A program made the translations under genes and the position numbers. Below the pieces are notes generated by a model that saw only the letters and a program-made list of their open reading frames with translations, searched no databases and was not told where the DNA came from. This document shows positions 22,440-32,150 of a stretch of 43,558 nt of DNA, piece by piece. This stretch comes from Nemertoderma westbladi. Lineage: Eukaryota; Xenacoelomorpha; Nemertodermatida; Nemertodermatidae. The stretch covers positions 1 through 43,558 of the forward strand of contig JAUCBJ010002298.1 in assembly GCA_032718475.1 (NCBI GenBank), given 5' to 3'. Each line of letters starts with the position of its first letter. Position 1 is the stretch's first letter.

Positions 22440-22830
22440 TGTGATACTGGCATAAACGGAACATATTCCAAACAGAAATAATGTTTTTAGCCTCTTTTTA
22501 AATACATCGATTGACATAGTCGATCGAATTTCTAAAGGACGTTCCATATTGTGGGTGCAGCGTATGAAAAATCCAACGCTTGCCGTAGTTGTCAAGTTTA
22601 TACTTCGGTACTACTAAAAAACCCATATTACACGATCTTAGGTCGCGTAAAGGAACGTATTCATAATTCAGTAATTAATTCGCTGAGATACGAAAGGGCC
22701 AGTCCACTGAGGCATTTAAATGCATAACGCAATTTGATAATCAATTCTGCGAGTAATAGGAAAGCCAATGAAGCAAATGCTTTTAATACTGGCGTACAGT
22801 AATATGTTCCCGTTCTCGTTTACGGATTCC
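22440..22830 (-). pseudogene. C-terminal LINE ORF2 remnant (CR1/L2-like)
   Basis: On the minus strand, broken frames give YVPLRDLRSCNMGFLVVPKY, a stretch near KLDNYGKRW, then VFKKRLKTLFLF. This order (a hydrophobic LVVP segment, a YG-R segment and a terminal FKKRLKT) matches the extreme C-terminus of CR1/L2-type ORF2 proteins. Stops and frame changes are present and no RT core is nearby, so it is a fragment. The sequence from about 22055 to 22439 may be its 3' UTR. Confidence 0.68.
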
Positions 22831-22997
22831 GAAGGTGGAAAACTGAAGAACAGATCGTTAGTGATATTTGTTTCTCTAAGGTCAGGTGAGAATCAACAGT
22901 TAGTGGAACGTTTCGTGCGATTGGCTACATGAAACGGTATCTTTACCAACTTTGGTTCTTCTAACTGTGGTCCAAGCCGGGACAGCAATAATAGATC
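22831..22997. other. Unassigned spacer
   Basis: A short stretch with no recognised feature between the LINE remnant and the 72-bp direct repeats. Confidence 0.5.
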
Positions 22998-23140
22998 TGT
23001 GGGGCGAGCCACGAAGTGAGTGAGCCTTAGCGTAGGGGTACCATTAATCAACCTGTCGTTCTGTCGTTCTGTGGGGCGAGCCACGAAGTGAGTGAGCCTT
23101 AGCGTAGTGGTACCATTAATCAACCTGTCGTTCTGTCGCG
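22998..23140 (+). repeat. 72-bp direct repeat, two copies
   Basis: GTGGGGCGAGCCACGAAGTG begins near 22999 and again near 23071, 72 bp apart, each followed by GAGTGAGCCTTAGCGTA and a GTCGTTCTG tail. The pair lies next to the segmental-duplication edge. The function is not known. Confidence 0.85.
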
Positions 23141-23374
23141 TTTTTTTTCAGTATTTTATTTTAAACGTTAATAACTCGGCCAATCCTTGATGAAATCTAT
23201 CCAAACTTGGTACACATGTTGTTTGGCAAAAGTTTGAAAATTTTCCAAGTAGAATTTGCGTGGGGCCTTCGTGCAGCATCAGTGTAACTGTTATTGTAGT
23301 TATAATATATTTATTTATCCAAAATTAACATGCGTTAAATTATTATTACTGTAGGATAAATCAGCTGGTTTTCT
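23123..23374 (+). repeat. Left fragment of segmental duplication copy A
   Basis: The sequence from GTCGTTCTGTCGCG through ATAAATCAGCTGGTTTTCT is nearly identical to 39232-39478. It is the start of the tandem unit whose remainder lies at 36195-39228; the LTR element separates the two parts. The short stretch 23375-23399 has no counterpart in copy B. Confidence 0.8.
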
Positions 23375-23399
23375 AATCTAAGAATTTAGCTTTCTAAAA

Positions 23400-24596
23400 T
23401 GTTTGCGCTTTTGAAGACCTTTGACAGTTTAACCTGCCAAAATTAGAATGTCTTTTAGATGATATATATTCTTTAGCTTTATGACGAGTATTTGATACAC
23501 TACATTAGCCGAAGCCAGTCTATGCGCAATCATTCACCCGTTGGATATACCCGGGAGACTGAGTTCGGAGCTTAATGATTGATGGTGTAAGCCTACTGTA
23601 TTATTCGACTGATCGTAATATATAATCTCTGACAAATATTATTCACTTTCGGGAAATATTAACAGTTCCTTTAGGACGTGGCGCTCTAAATATGTAAACA
23701 GAGTTATGACTTAAACTAGTCACAACGAAAAGGCTATAGATTAACGTATATGGCGCATTCTTTAGGAGATGCTTTGTTATCAGTTACAATCATACACAAT
23801 GCTGCACAATACTGCACACTAATCTGCCGACCTTCACTAAATTTAGTCACGTATAAAGAGAGCAACATACAATTTATGTTGGGCATATGAAATAGCATTA
23901 GATTCACTTCAAACCACTCAACATAGGTCGCAATCGTTTATCTGTAACCGGTCTCTCTAACCTTTAGTATATCAAGAAGGTGGGGTGTCTGACTATTGAT
24001 CAGTATTCCGATATAATAATTCATCAACAAATATAATGAACAACAGACAGCAAAAGCAGTAATATTAATGTATGAATTGCATATAATTAGTTTGGTTAGA
24101 TTGTATGTAGTAAATAGGTTGATTTGTATGATTAGTTAAGATAACAGATATACGTTCTATAATTAAGCCTACTAATGTAAAGCTAAAGAATGCTGATACA
24201 CGGAGGTGCTAAAAGCCAATGTTCTTAGGCTCTGAGCAAAAACATAACACTGAATTACTGAGTTCTGTATACACCTCCAACACAGAGACAAAAAACGCTC
24301 TGATTGGTCAACCGAACAACGGGAGAACAAAGAAACAAAGAAACGTCGACGTGGCAATATCAGCTGTTAGCCGTCGTCATGGTAGCGACACTGTTTTCAA
24401 GAGTATCCAGCTTATCGCGTCACGAGATTGCAGATTATGTCCTCTAAAGTACAAATACAGTACAAATACAGAAGAAATGACTTTTATGTCCTCTAAAACA
24501 CCAGTACAGCAAGGACACGGCCTTTTTATGCCTGGCAAACCAACTACAAAGTACTTTAAGGGAAAATAACCGGTTAATGACGCAAAAGCTTTTACA
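23400..24596 (-). repeat. Downstream (3') long terminal repeat, 1197 bp
   Basis: The plus strand starts TGTTTGCGCTTTTGAAGACC and ends CGCAAAAGCTTTTACA, giving TG...CA ends. It is nearly identical to 35200-36194 except for a 31-bp stretch near 23983 and a stretch of about 171 bp (about 24131-24305) that the other copy lacks. A 116-codon plus-strand frame (24219-24569) is inside the repeat; its second half is shared with the other copy, and it has no recognisable domain. Confidence 0.72.
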
Positions 24597-24674
24597 CCGC
24601 TCCCAGAAAATGGGATTTTCAGTCTATAAAATATAAAAATCACAGTTTCTAAAACATAAAGATACTCTAAACAG

Positions 24675-24881
24675 TTAGTTTTTCTTGCGCGGACGGCGTT
24701 CACGCAGTTTCCCGAGGCCAGCAAGAGTCCTTTTCTCTTTGGGGCTAGCCACTTTACTAGAAAGGCTATAACTCCTGGGTAAAGGGTGCAATACAATTGC
24801 ATTAGAAGGTTTGGGTTTACGGTCGGTGTCTCGTCCATTTCGATATGCTTCTCCTCGAGCTGATTTTCCTCCGCTTGTCAT
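24675..24881 (-). CDS. Small basic open frame near the 3' LTR
   Basis: A 68-codon ATG frame. The product is rich in Lys and Arg, with a basic end (GKLRERRPRKKN) that could bind nucleic acid or act as a nuclear signal. I recognise no family. It lies between the unidentified 225-codon frame and the 3' LTR, where LTR elements sometimes carry accessory frames. It may equally be a chance frame in non-coding DNA. Confidence 0.25.
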   Translation of the reverse strand: MTSGGKSARGEAYRNGRDTDRKPKPSNAIVLHPLPRSYSLSSKVASPKEKRTLAGLGKLRERRPRKKN

Positions 24882-25498
24882 GGGATACGTTCGTCCAAAA
24901 CTCTCGCAGAGAATAGGGTTTTCTAAGCTTGATATCTTCTTAGAGATTCGAGATTTCCCAATCGAACTGAGATAAGGCCAATTCGTTTATCGATTGGACT
25001 TACTGTTATAACTTACGTTTATCTGAACAAACGCAGGTTTCTTTTTTGATCTTTATAGAATAGCGTTTAACTCGTTTCGTACAACGCTCTCCTTCACCTT
25101 GATGAAGGGTTGTATCGCGTTAAACGGGGACGACCATACGGTTGGATAGTGATATTAGGTGTCCGCGTCACAATCCGGCTAGGTAAGATGAGCGGCTAGC
25201 TAGAAATCACTGTCGGAGTGTTACCGATTAATTGTTAGGGTAGCACTAGATCTTTGAACAGTGAATACAGTCCGCGAGGATCCGCGACACCACCAGGATC
25301 GCAGGTCTGAGGTCCAACTAAGGAATGAGGAGGTTTGACCGAGTATTCCGGGATTCTGATCGTAGGTTTACTCCAGGATCGTTCGAGCCGAGTGAGCATA
25401 GGTGATACGTCAAACAAGTTTCGCTCGAAACTCCAGTAAATATAACGAGCACAACTGTGTTTAACACAACGTTTCCGTGGATGTTTATGTCTTTCCGT
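24882..25498. other. Unassigned internal sequence of the LTR element
   Basis: About 600 bp with no credible frame and no recognised repeat. Confidence 0.5.
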
Positions 25499-26173
25499 TT
25501 ATTGGCTGGGTCTAGGGCATTTATCGTAATAATACCAAAGACGCACGTCTTGAAGGGGAAACGCGGGTGATCGCTCTCCAGTTTTACAATATTCCTCCAT
25601 CTGTTCGAAGCTATCTGGAACGACAGGTAGCGGTCGATCGGCGGTAAGATACATCATCGTAAAATAGAGCCGTTTGAGTTCCATCATAGGGTCTGGATGT
25701 ATACCTTGAGGATATCGAGTTTCGAGGTTTTGTTGACTGGCAATATTGAGATAGGTCTCTCTTAGGAATTCTAGATAATCGTTGAAGTCGCGACGTTTAT
25801 CAGGTTCTTCAACGTCTTCCCTCTCGAGTCTGTTTCGAATAGAGTTCTCGTGTTCTATTCTCGATTTATCGTTTCGACTCCGCTGGGTATGATATTTAAA
25901 TAAAACCATTTCCCTTTCGGTGTCTATATCATCGGTGTCGTGTAAATCAATAGGATGACCAGTAGTCAAGAAGTCCATATACGTACCATTACGATGCGTA
26001 TAGCGAGCGGTGAATTTTCCATAGTCCAATTCACGCGTAAGTTACTTCCAGGAAATCGTAGGTTCGATATAACGACCATCATCCTCCGTAGTAGTTGGAC
26101 TAGTATCACCGCGTATCAAGCTATCAACAAACGCTTGAAAGTAGAGTATATCGCTCCCTGATACCAAGACCAT
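25499..26173 (-). pseudogene. Unidentified 225-codon frame with one internal stop
   Basis: From an ATG at 26173-26171 the frame runs to a stop at 25501-25499, interrupted by a single TAA (26044-26042 on the minus strand). The product is hydrophilic and strongly charged. It has a middle Arg/Glu/Asp-rich helix-prone segment (SRNDKSRIEHENSIRNRLER) and a tyrosine-rich C-terminal segment (RLWYYYDKCPRPSQ). There is no signal peptide or membrane segment, which argues against an envelope-like protein. A TATATAG lies about 30-35 bases upstream of the ATG. The family is not recognised. Its place after the pol remnant suggests an accessory gene of the element, or captured host sequence. Confidence 0.45.
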
Positions 26174-27840
26174 CTTCTATCAACTCCGTCATATCTGCTA
26201 TATATGAGTTTATTAATATTATAATGAGTTTATATTTAGGCTAGCGAGCGTCGCTGCCTACCCCAATCAGCCCCCGGACAGTGCGAGATCCTCAGCGCCG
26301 ATGTGTCGTCGCCGCTGTACTTTTGCCAACGACGTAGCCGCACAACGACAATGACAACCGGCACAAGTCACTCGACTGTCCGTCCCAAAGGCTTAGATAC
26401 ACCTCAGGTTCTTACTGGAGAGTTAGGGTTACTTTCACAATTGCGACTCGCTACTGTAAACACACCTTAGTAGTAACATTCGCCTATAAACTCACAAATA
26501 CCACACACACAACTTGTCACAAATTACACACACTCGGGTCACTTGTCCATTAGTCAGTGCCTTCCAGAATGTCACGTTATTATCATGTATCCTTGGATAC
26601 TAGCAGTGCGCTATTTATTCCCTATGCTATTCAATGGGGCATGCTTTCTATTGTTCTTTTAACTCACTTCTAATTCTAGCGTGGTAGTTGCCATGGTGAC
26701 ATTATGGAAAGCTAGTGGTAGAATTAGGGTAATTCTCATGCATACAGATCTGGGATGCTATTTAATAGTAATTCTTTAATGGTCAATATCCCCTTTATAC
26801 ATGATTCTATGAATTTTATCGGCTATTGACTATACATTAGAGATTCTCGCACACAAATACACTTAATAGAGTGAATCTCCGCTCCCATGATCTATTAATT
26901 AATGGAATTTTGGGAATGTTATAAATTGTATAAAATGACAATTTATTAAATTCATTGAAATATATGAATTTAAATTTATTCCCGTAAATTTTATTATTTG
27001 ATGGTTAAATTGACACAATTTGATTCCAGAACAGGTCTGGGGACATAGGATCCTTAATTCTAGGAATTTTGTCCTTTTAAGAGTATCGGTAAGTACTACG
27101 ATATCTTAATCGACTAGAATTTTAAAGGATCTGATATTTGACAGATTTTATAAATATTAATAATTAATATTTAGGATGGGCACCAGTTTATTCCAGAACT
27201 TGTCTGGGGACGATAACAACTGATTCTAGAATTTTGTCTTTCAAGTATATCGGTGGGTGCCGCGATATCTTAATCGACTAGAATTACAGATGGTCAAAGG
27301 GTTTAACAGATTTATTTTGCGTTATACGCTACTGTTAAAGGGACATCACGCTACTATATGTATTATTTAATATACGGTATGAGAGCAATATCGCACGAAG
27401 CAATGTCAGTGTGAAGAGGCAAGTCGTTTCCAAGGTCTACCCAGAGCTTGGTTTAGCCGAGACACGAGGATCTGAACTTTGCATTCCTAATATTCTGCCT
27501 ACCAATAATACTTGAATATAGTAGTGGCTTTATTGTACTTTAATAAGTACGAAGATTTCATCTTACTGTAGTCACGTATTGATAATGTAATACGGGCAGT
27601 AAGGAAAGAGAAAAAGAATTATTTCTCGCCGTCGCACTAAATATATAATATACGTAATTAAATAATAAACGCGAATATATATTGCACTAATCTACTAAAT
27701 AATCTCTAAAATACCATACTTACTAAATAAAATTAAATAAAACGATTAAAATAAAATTACATAATAATACATACATAAATATAAAAATAAAACAAATACA
27801 AATATAAAGTAATATTGTCACACACCCACTCCATATGTTG
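26174..27840. other. Non-coding stretch with a two-copy 164-bp repeat
   Basis: No coding frame is seen where an integrase would be expected. About 27020-27330 holds two diverged tandem copies (period 164 bp), recognisable by TTCCAGAAC..GTCTGGGGA and by CGATATCTTAATCGACTAGA at 27099 and 27263. The rest is AT-rich, especially 27590-27830. Confidence 0.65.
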
Positions 27841-28947
27841 TTACATTATGGAGTCCCTAGATGTTTGAAGGATTAGGGAGGTGGTCGTGGGAAGAGAATC
27901 TTGCCTTCCACAGTTTCCGGAGAGTCCTCCATTCCCTTCCGGTAAACACAAACGACCGACTGGGTGATTGAGTCGCTGCATCATCCCGAATACAATTCCA
28001 GGTTTCCTCTTCGTCCTGGAATAGTGACGATAGAAACATCGCTCTAGGTACACGACGGCCTTACAAAGCCGATTCCAGGAGCTATAGTGGTCCGTCGCTC
28101 CCTGCAGGAGAGGTGAGAGTCCCTGCGAGACGTCTGATGTTCCATAGCTCCAATCGCTCTCTCTGATCTTCATGAAGGATCCACTCGCGGTGGGGAGGTC
28201 CAGATCCACGGCGTCGTCCCTGGCAATATGTAATACCGACAGATCTATCCCGGGTTCAAATAACTTCGATCCACCCGTCCGGGTTTTAGGTTTGACTTTC
28301 TCCGCTCCCTTGGCTGGTCTAATCTCAGTCGGAGTAAGATGGGGAGGCCATTCATCCTCCTTACTCAGGAAGTCGGGTTCACCTAACCGGTCTGTAGTAT
28401 CTGTCAGTTCTTGAGGAGTTGCTCCTCTGGAAGCGATGTCAGTTGGATTAAACTTCTTGGGGCAATATCTCCATTGATCTACATTGGAGCTAATATCGTC
28501 ATTATCTGAGGAGTATGGTGTTCCCTCAGTTGGGTCGTCTCCCTCACTAGTATCATCTTCCCATTCACTCACCTGGCAGACGCGATCTTGAAGCAGTCTT
28601 TCTCTGAGCGTTCTTCGGGAAGGTCCAGTAAGGTACCAACCTACTCTAGGTCTTACCGCATAGGTCTGAAGTGGTTGCGGTTGAGCAGGTCGTTTCTCCA
28701 ATGTCTCCAGCGCCTCATGCGCGTTTTGACCGATTAATATTTGTACTCCAGGATAATCGGTGTCGAATCTAGGAATGTTAAGTTGTTGGGCATGATCATC
28801 TTCGTCCCAATTATAAGGTTCCACTTGGGTGGTAGCGAAGTTCTTTATTGCCACCATTTTGACTGACCTTATACTGTGTTCTCCTAATTTATCCTGTGGA
28901 GTGGACAACTCACCTATATAATAGTCGCAGCCACAGCAGATTTCCAA
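27841..28947 (-). pseudogene. BEL pol remnant: protease end fused to post-RNase-H region
   Basis: A 368-codon frame. Residues about 12-110 continue the protease started in the Gag frame, including PGVQILIGQNA and PRVGWYLTGPS, a typical end of BEL protease. After an acidic, low-complexity stretch (about 125-155) comes WRYCPKKFNPTDIASRG (159-175) and EDEWP near 200, which in BEL polyproteins lies after RNase H. The intervening RT and RNase H (normally several hundred residues) are absent, consistent with an internal deletion around 28473-28590. The following HYSSWNRLCKAVVY segment resembles the pre-integrase linker; the frame then decays. It is in a different frame from Gag, overlapping it by 34 bases. 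Confidence 0.75.
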
Positions 28948-31900
28948 ACCTGCATGATCCCTGACATGTTTAGCTTGGTTCGGAACTTGGGTTGTCCAGC
29001 AAAGATGTCTTCGGCTAGTTCTTTATCGATGAATGTTCCTGTGCTGCCGGAGTCCAGGAGGGCGTTCACTATATAGCTCTTCTGAGGTCCGTGGACCCGT
29101 AACTGGACTACAGGAAATTCTCGGATTCCTACATTTGAAGTTGGCGCTTTCCAAGATTGTTGTTGATCTGAAGTAATTAGGGTGAGGTCGCTGTCTGTGT
29201 CTTTCTCATACATGAGTGCTCGATACACTGCGGTGGTGTTTATTAAGTAACAGGATTCGTTTTGGTCGGATAATTCGTCCGTATAGAATCCTTCCATCTC
29301 AGAACTTTGGTCAGTGTCGTTCACATCACTGAATTGGACATGTAGTTGTTCGGACTCACTTACCTGACTCGGGCTGCTTCGTTCGAATTCAGTGTGCAAC
29401 AAGATATGATGTTTTGCACCGCACTTTGCACACCTTGCGTCGGAGTAACAGGTTCGCCGTTGGTGTCCTCGTCTGAGACAATTATAACACAACCGCTTAT
29501 CCCACATGACTTCCCGTCTCTCTTTTAATGATTTCTTTAAGAATTCATCGCACATATTCAAGCGGTGGGGCCCGTCGCACAGCACACATTTGGGTTTGAT
29601 GTTACTTACTTTAACATGTGCTGTGTGGTGCACGTTCGTTCTCTCCTCGGGCTTTCTCACCTGAATTCTCTTGGGAGACGTAGGAGGAGTTTTTCTTACC
29701 TGTTCACTCCTGTCATTGGTTCGAGACTTGAATTTACTTACCTGGTCTTTAGGCGTTTTATTGACATAATAAGATCTTTCAGTGTCTTTCCCGCTATCCT
29801 CTCCTTGAGAAGTCTGGCTTTCGCCGTCGTCTGTATAACACACTGGTGTTACCCTTCTCCTAGAAACGGGTTTCTCACTTATCTTGTTTTCCAGTGTCTT
29901 CTCTCTGGACTGCCTTAGGAGCTGTAATTTCACTTCTCCATCTAGGAATGACATGAGATCAGCCATGGTAGGGTCTCGTCGTTGTTGTTCCATCATATAT
30001 AACACTTTCTTATCCCAGCGTGTACCTACTCCACCCTTCGGTAAAGTAGAAGCCACTGCTCTAATAACCATAGCACTCTGATACTCATGAGACTTACCTA
30101 GCCAATCTAATTGTCTGCAGATCTCCTGAATCTCATCGGAAAACTCTATAATCCCGCTGCTCATAAACTTTCGGGGCGCCACTAACTTTGCATACAAATA
30201 CCCAGCTATGTTATTCCTATTACCATACCTGATGTTTAGTGTATCCCAAACTTGTCTTAATCCGTCTGGATGTCCAATAAACTTTAACGCCATTAACTTG
30301 GGAGATCCTTCCAAGCACTCAATGAGGTATCTAAGTTTCTCTCCATTAGATAGCACAGAGTTCTGTATGTTATCTTTGTAATATTCATTAAAAGGTAACC
30401 ATTTCATCTCATCTCCATTGAACTTGACGATCTCTCCCACCTTTACCGCTTGCCGGGCTTCGGTTCTAGCCATTTGACGCGTAAAACTTTCTTGGGCCAT
30501 CGTGTTATTTAATATCGAGTTATCGGTATATAAATTTCTCGGATTATGATCCGGTCTATAGGGAATATCATTATCAACAGGTCTATAATTACCCTTAATA
30601 GGGTTCACTATAGGAGTTTCTACTTCGCTAGCAGTATAGATGCGTGTAGGCTCCACACCTTGCGCATGAGATACTTCAGACCTAACAGGTTGACACATGG
30701 TTACAGGGGGTGGTGGTATACCCCTTTGTGTATTTACTAATTTATCGCGTTCTAGCGCGATACTTTGCTGCACTTCTTGCAACTCTAGCCTACTTTCCCT
30801 TACTGTGCCTTTGAATTGTTGAACAGTCTCCTGCATCTGTCCGAGCAGGAGATCCATCCCCCGTCGTCTCTCATCCACCCATTCGACCGCCGAAGCGGGA
30901 TTCGCCAACGTTGTAGCGGGCGGACGAGGGACAACGGGCGACAAATCATGAATATTTCGCTCGGAGTCTAGGGTGTGAACTGTCTCACGGACTGTTCTGC
31001 TGGGCACAGGTAGCTTAGTGCTGTGCAAAGGGAATTGAGAGGTAGGTTCAGGGAGTACAGGTGTCTCTACGACCGAAAGGGTGGCTTCGGGAACAGACCT
31101 AACTATTTCGGGCTCATCTACTATAGTAGGGAGTCTCTCTATTGTAATTATTTGGTCTGTGGGTTCTGTACTACCTAAGTTGGTGTTATTTAGTTGCCTT
31201 CTAACAGCTGGAGGCAAATCAGGCAATTTTTGACGGTGGGATGTTCTTTTACGTCTGCTTAGGCGAGATCGATTTCCTCCGCCTTCAGTGTCGGTGGTAT
31301 CGCCTTCCTCAGATGATGTATAACCCTGTCTTTTGGGAGTAGATCGATTCATCATCTGCATATTACTAGCTGTTAACTGTTTATTAAAGTTGTCTTGTTT
31401 CTCTTGAAGATTTTCCAACTCTAGTTGGGTTGTCTCTTCAGATGCCTTTCGTTCTGCTTCTGCCACTGCTATTTTTCTTTCCGCTTCGGCCGCCTTTCTT
31501 TCGGCTTCTACTGCTGCAGCTGCCACCTTTCTTTCCGCTTCGGCCGCCTTTCTTTCGGCTTCTACCGCCTTTCTTTCGGCTTCTACTGCTGCAGCTGCCA
31601 CCTTTCTTTCCGCTTCGGCCGCCTTTCTTTCGGCTTCTACCGCCTTTCTTTCGGCTTCTACTGCTGCAGCTGCCGCTTTTGCCTCTGCCGCTGCCGCTTT
31701 TGCCTCTGCCGCTGCCTCTGCCGCTTTCTTTCTATCTTCTATACGTTTTTTCCTTACTTGTTCTTCTTGAACCTTAGCGATGCGGATGCTTTCATTGAAT
31801 TTAGCTTGGTTCGCAGCTAACCTATCCACATCGATTGCGTCCAACACACGCTGGGCTCCTTCACTATTAGGGCTAAGCCCCTCTAGTCTTCTCCGCAACT

Positions 31901-32150
31901 CTTCATCACCTACGAAACGCTGATAGTCTGACAGATAGATGTCAATGGCATCCCTCTTATGCGGTTTCTCTGCCGTCGCTTCACTTTCCACTTGGGAAAA
32001 AGTAGCGTCTGTTGATTCTCCATGGGTTGAGCGCTCCTCCAGCTGAGCTTTCCACTGAGCTGTTCCTTGAACCTGGCGACTCACCCGTTGAAACCAAGTC
32101 TTTACGGCAACTTGCAACGATGTCTTGTCTTCTTTTAGAAGCCTCTTCAA
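28914..32150 (-). CDS. BEL/Pao-type Gag with zinc knuckles and start of protease
   Basis: A 1078-codon open frame. Gag proteins assemble the particle that packages element RNA. Residues about 137-265 form an Ala/Glu/Arg/Lys coiled coil built from tandem AEAERK-type repeats. About 570-740 (NGDEMKWLPFNEYYKDNI; LRYLIECLEGSPKLMAL) matches the BEL Gag domain. Zinc-binding motifs follow: C855/C858/C867, a classic CX2CX4HX4C knuckle (888-901) and C907/C910 with H914/H919. The aspartic protease begins at ALLDSGSTGTFID, with D1033 in the DSG catalytic triad. The frame stops soon after, so the protease is split from its second half. Overlap with ORF-A upstream (170 bases, different frame) suggests a frameshift between two parts of one Gag, or a programmed shift. 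Confidence 0.82.
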   Translation of the reverse strand: MKRLLKEDKTSLQVAVKTWFQRVSRQVQGTAQWKAQLEERSTHGESTDATFSQVESEATAEKPHKRDAIDIYLSDYQRFVGDEELRRRLEGLSPNSEGAQRVLDAIDVDRLAANQAKFNESIRIAKVQEEQVRKKRIEDRKKAAEAAAEAKAAAAEAKAAAAAVEAERKAVEAERKAAEAERKVAAAAVEAERKAVEAERKAAEAERKVAAAAVEAERKAAEAERKIAVAEAERKASEETTQLELENLQEKQDNFNKQLTASNMQMMNRSTPKRQGYTSSEEGDTTDTEGGGNRSRLSRRKRTSHRQKLPDLPPAVRRQLNNTNLGSTEPTDQIITIERLPTIVDEPEIVRSVPEATLSVVETPVLPEPTSQFPLHSTKLPVPSRTVRETVHTLDSERNIHDLSPVVPRPPATTLANPASAVEWVDERRRGMDLLLGQMQETVQQFKGTVRESRLELQEVQQSIALERDKLVNTQRGIPPPPVTMCQPVRSEVSHAQGVEPTRIYTASEVETPIVNPIKGNYRPVDNDIPYRPDHNPRNLYTDNSILNNTMAQESFTRQMARTEARQAVKVGEIVKFNGDEMKWLPFNEYYKDNIQNSVLSNGEKLRYLIECLEGSPKLMALKFIGHPDGLRQVWDTLNIRYGNRNNIAGYLYAKLVAPRKFMSSGIIEFSDEIQEICRQLDWLGKSHEYQSAMVIRAVASTLPKGGVGTRWDKKVLYMMEQQRRDPTMADLMSFLDGEVKLQLLRQSREKTLENKISEKPVSRRRVTPVCYTDDGESQTSQGEDSGKDTERSYYVNKTPKDQVSKFKSRTNDRSEQVRKTPPTSPKRIQVRKPEERTNVHHTAHVKVSNIKPKCVLCDGPHRLNMCDEFLKKSLKERREVMWDKRLCYNCLRRGHQRRTCYSDARCAKCGAKHHILLHTEFERSSPSQVSESEQLHVQFSDVNDTDQSSEMEGFYTDELSDQNESCYLINTTAVYRALMYEKDTDSDLTLITSDQQQSWKAPTSNVGIREFPVVQLRVHGPQKSYIVNALLDSGSTGTFIDKELAEDIFAGQPKFRTKLNMSGIMQVWKSAVAATII
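31440..31740 (-). repeat. Coding minisatellite in the Gag coiled coil
   Basis: Within the Gag frame, 21-bp blocks (encoding VEAERKA or AEAERKA) and alanine-rich VAAAA linkers recur in a larger pattern of about 87-90 bp, repeated two to three times. It is in frame, so length changes would only add coiled-coil heptads. Confidence 0.8.

Noticed and set aside
24219-24569. 116-codon plus-strand frame inside the LTR, partly shared by the second LTR
   Set aside because: It runs antisense to the element, has no recognisable domain, and its start differs between LTRs because of the 171-bp deletion. It is open probably by chance.
28914-28947. Programmed frameshift between Gag-protease and the pol remnant
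   Set aside because: The break lies within the protease and no slippery heptamer is visible; decay is the simpler reading.
31425-31820. Plus-strand Phe/Arg/Leu-rich frames opposite the Gag coiled coil
   Set aside because: They are shadows of the AEAERK coding repeat on the other strand.
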